Of a stretch of DNA of 14,357 nt, positions 13,257 to 14,357 are shown piece by piece. Origin of the DNA: Gallionellales bacterium UBA7399. Lineage in GTDB: Bacteria; Pseudomonadota; Gammaproteobacteria; Burkholderiales; Gallionellaceae. A model generated the notes under the pieces. It did no database searches and was not told where the DNA came from. It saw only the letters and a program-made list of their open reading frames with translations. Position numbers and translations under genes: made by a program. Position 1 is the first letter of the stretch; each line of letters begins with the position of its first letter. The stretch lies in assembly GCA_002470125.1 (NCBI GenBank), contig DKNB01000080.1:37451-51807 (forward strand), given 5' to 3'.

Positions 13257-14357
13257 ATGACAGTGCGGCCATTACTTTTTTTGCGAGGCAGTATTATTAA
13301 TAATGGACAGCGTGTGAAATATTCTTTGTTGCCAATTCAGCAGGGCTTGTACGATCCGAGTCGTGAGCATGATGCTTGCGGTGTAGGTTTTGTTGCTCAC
13401 ATCAAGGGTAAGCAAAGCCATAATATTGTACGGCAAGGCTTGCAGATATTGGAAAATCTTGCCCACCGCGGTGCGGTGGGCGCTGATCCATTGGCCGGAG
13501 ATGGCGCTGGAATTCTTATTCAAATTCCGGATGCATTGCTGCGTAAATTTTGTGTGGCGCAAGACATATTGCTACCGGCAGCTGGAGAGTATGGGGTGGG
13601 TATGTTATTCCTGCCACGCGATACTGAGATGCGTGCCACATGCGAGCGAGTGATTGCTGACGTAGTCATCGCGGAGGGTCAAATTCTGTTGGGCTGGCGC
13701 GATGTGCCAGTAAGTAATGACGGCCTAGGTGAAAGTGTCAAGGCTGTAGAGCCGATGGTGCGCCAGGTGCTTGTTGGGCGTGGCGTGAGTTGCACAGATA
13801 CGGATAGTTTTGAACGCAAGCTGTTTGTTATTCGCAAGGTTGTGGAGCATGCAGTGCGTAAGCTCGCTAACGGGCATGGGCAAGGGTTCTATATACCCTC
13901 CTTGTCCGCACGTACCATTGTGTATAAAGGTATGCTGTTGGCCGATCAAGTGGGCAGATATTATATTGACCTTCAAGATGAGAGTATGGTCAGTGCGCTA
14001 GCATTGGTTCACCAGCGTTTCTCCACTAACACCTTCCCTTCTTGGGATTTAGCGCACCCATTTCATATGATTGCGCATAACGGTGAGATCAATACCTTAC
14101 GTGGCAATGTCAACTGGATGACGGCGCGTCATGCAGCCATGTCATCCAGTTTGCTGGGTGCAGATTTGGAAAAGCTGTGGCCGCTGATCATGGAGAATCA
14201 ATCTGATTCTGCTTGCTTTGATAATGCCTTGGAGTTACTGGTGGCAGGCGGATATTCGTTACCGCACGCTATGATGATGTTGATTCCAGAGGCTTGGGCA
14301 GACAATGCCTTAATGGACGAAGAGCGCCGTGCTTTTTATGAGTATTACGCTGCCGTA
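13257..14357 (+). CDS. gltB: Glutamate synthase (NADPH) large subunit, N-terminal part (cut by window edge)
   Basis: The large subunit of GOGAT transfers the glutamine amide to 2-oxoglutarate, giving two glutamates, and is central to ammonium assimilation. The visible 367 residues cover the class II glutamine amidotransferase domain. The catalytic cysteine is C41 in LYDPSREHDACGVGFVAHIK, which becomes N-terminal after propeptide removal. Then come NLAHRGAVGADPLAGDGAGILIQ, HQRFSTNTFPSW and the substrate-binding NGEINTLRGN (about 275-284). The ATG has AGGGTGG upstream and gives a 40-residue propeptide, similar to E. coli. A GTG at 13314 preceded by GGA would give a 21-residue propeptide and a start (MKYSLLPIQQGLYDP) more like other betaproteobacteria. 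The frame is open to the window end. gltD would be expected downstream. Confidence 0.95.
   Translation, partial: MTVRPLLFLRGSIINNGQRVKYSLLPIQQGLYDPSREHDACGVGFVAHIKGKQSHNIVRQGLQILENLAHRGAVGADPLAGDGAGILIQIPDALLRKFCVAQDILLPAAGEYGVGMLFLPRDTEMRATCERVIADVVIAEGQILLGWRDVPVSNDGLGESVKAVEPMVRQVLVGRGVSCTDTDSFERKLFVIRKVVEHAVRKLANGHGQGFYIPSLSARTIVYKGMLLADQVGRYYIDLQDESMVSALALVHQRFSTNTFPSWDLAHPFHMIAHNGEINTLRGNVNWMTARHAAMSSSLLGADLEKLWPLIMENQSDSACFDNALELLVAGGYSLPHAMMMLIPEAWADNALMDEERRAFYEYYAAV

Noticed and set aside
13007..13258. 83-codon minus-strand frame in the gmk-gltB spacer
   Set aside because: No known family, no ribosome site, overlaps the gltB start and the gltB promoter candidate. I briefly considered a toxin-like or decayed gene but see no motif.
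1..14357. CRISPR arrays, insertion sequences, tRNA or rRNA genes, phage or defence genes
   Set aside because: I looked for regular repeats, transposase motifs, tRNA T-arm sequences and typical defence domains on both strands and saw none. The window appears to be ordinary core chromosome.

Overview
The window looks like ordinary chromosomal DNA from a betaproteobacterium. My best guess is a moderate-GC member of the Nitrosomonadales or a relative. This rests on protein style (short-form CysE, 65-residue omega, a SpoT with the KFKD synthetase motif, GltB beginning with QGLYDP), on the trmJ-cysE/suhB neighbourhood and on the rpe-gph-trpE order. I cannot settle genus or species by eye. There is no sign of phage, transposon, plasmid, CRISPR or restriction genes, and every gene is a recognisable housekeeping gene.

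Left part (1-1896): cysE (cut by the window edge) and trmJ form a tight minus-strand pair. suhB diverges from trmJ across only 14 bases, if trmJ uses its ATG. Next (1961-4081), a bifunctional ppGpp synthetase/hydrolase gene, spoT, runs on the minus strand, convergent with suhB. A gene-free stretch of about 450 bases separates it from the plus-strand pair prlC-xthA (4535-7364), whose two genes are one base apart.

Central part (7457-11929): four minus-strand genes in the order pabB, rpe, gph, trpE. rpe and gph overlap by one base (TAATG). trpE and pabB are paralogous chorismate-using enzymes that can be told apart by one diagnostic residue (PIAGT in TrpE, PIKGT in PabB). The partners trpG, trpD and trpC that usually follow trpE are absent here.

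Right part (12082-14357): gmk and rpoZ form a compact minus-strand operon. Across a 358-base AT-rich divergent spacer, gltB (glutamate synthase large subunit) runs off the right edge.

Functionally the window combines nucleotide and stringent-response genes (gmk, rpoZ, spoT), chorismate branch-point enzymes (trpE, pabB), pentose-phosphate and phosphoglycolate metabolism (rpe, gph), amino-acid entry points (cysE, gltB), RNA modification and transcription-linked functions (trmJ, suhB), peptide turnover (prlC) and base excision repair (xthA). The main oddities are gene order (spoT is 8 kb from rpoZ; trpE is parted from trpGDC) and small regulatory-scale signals between genes. I found no new biological system.
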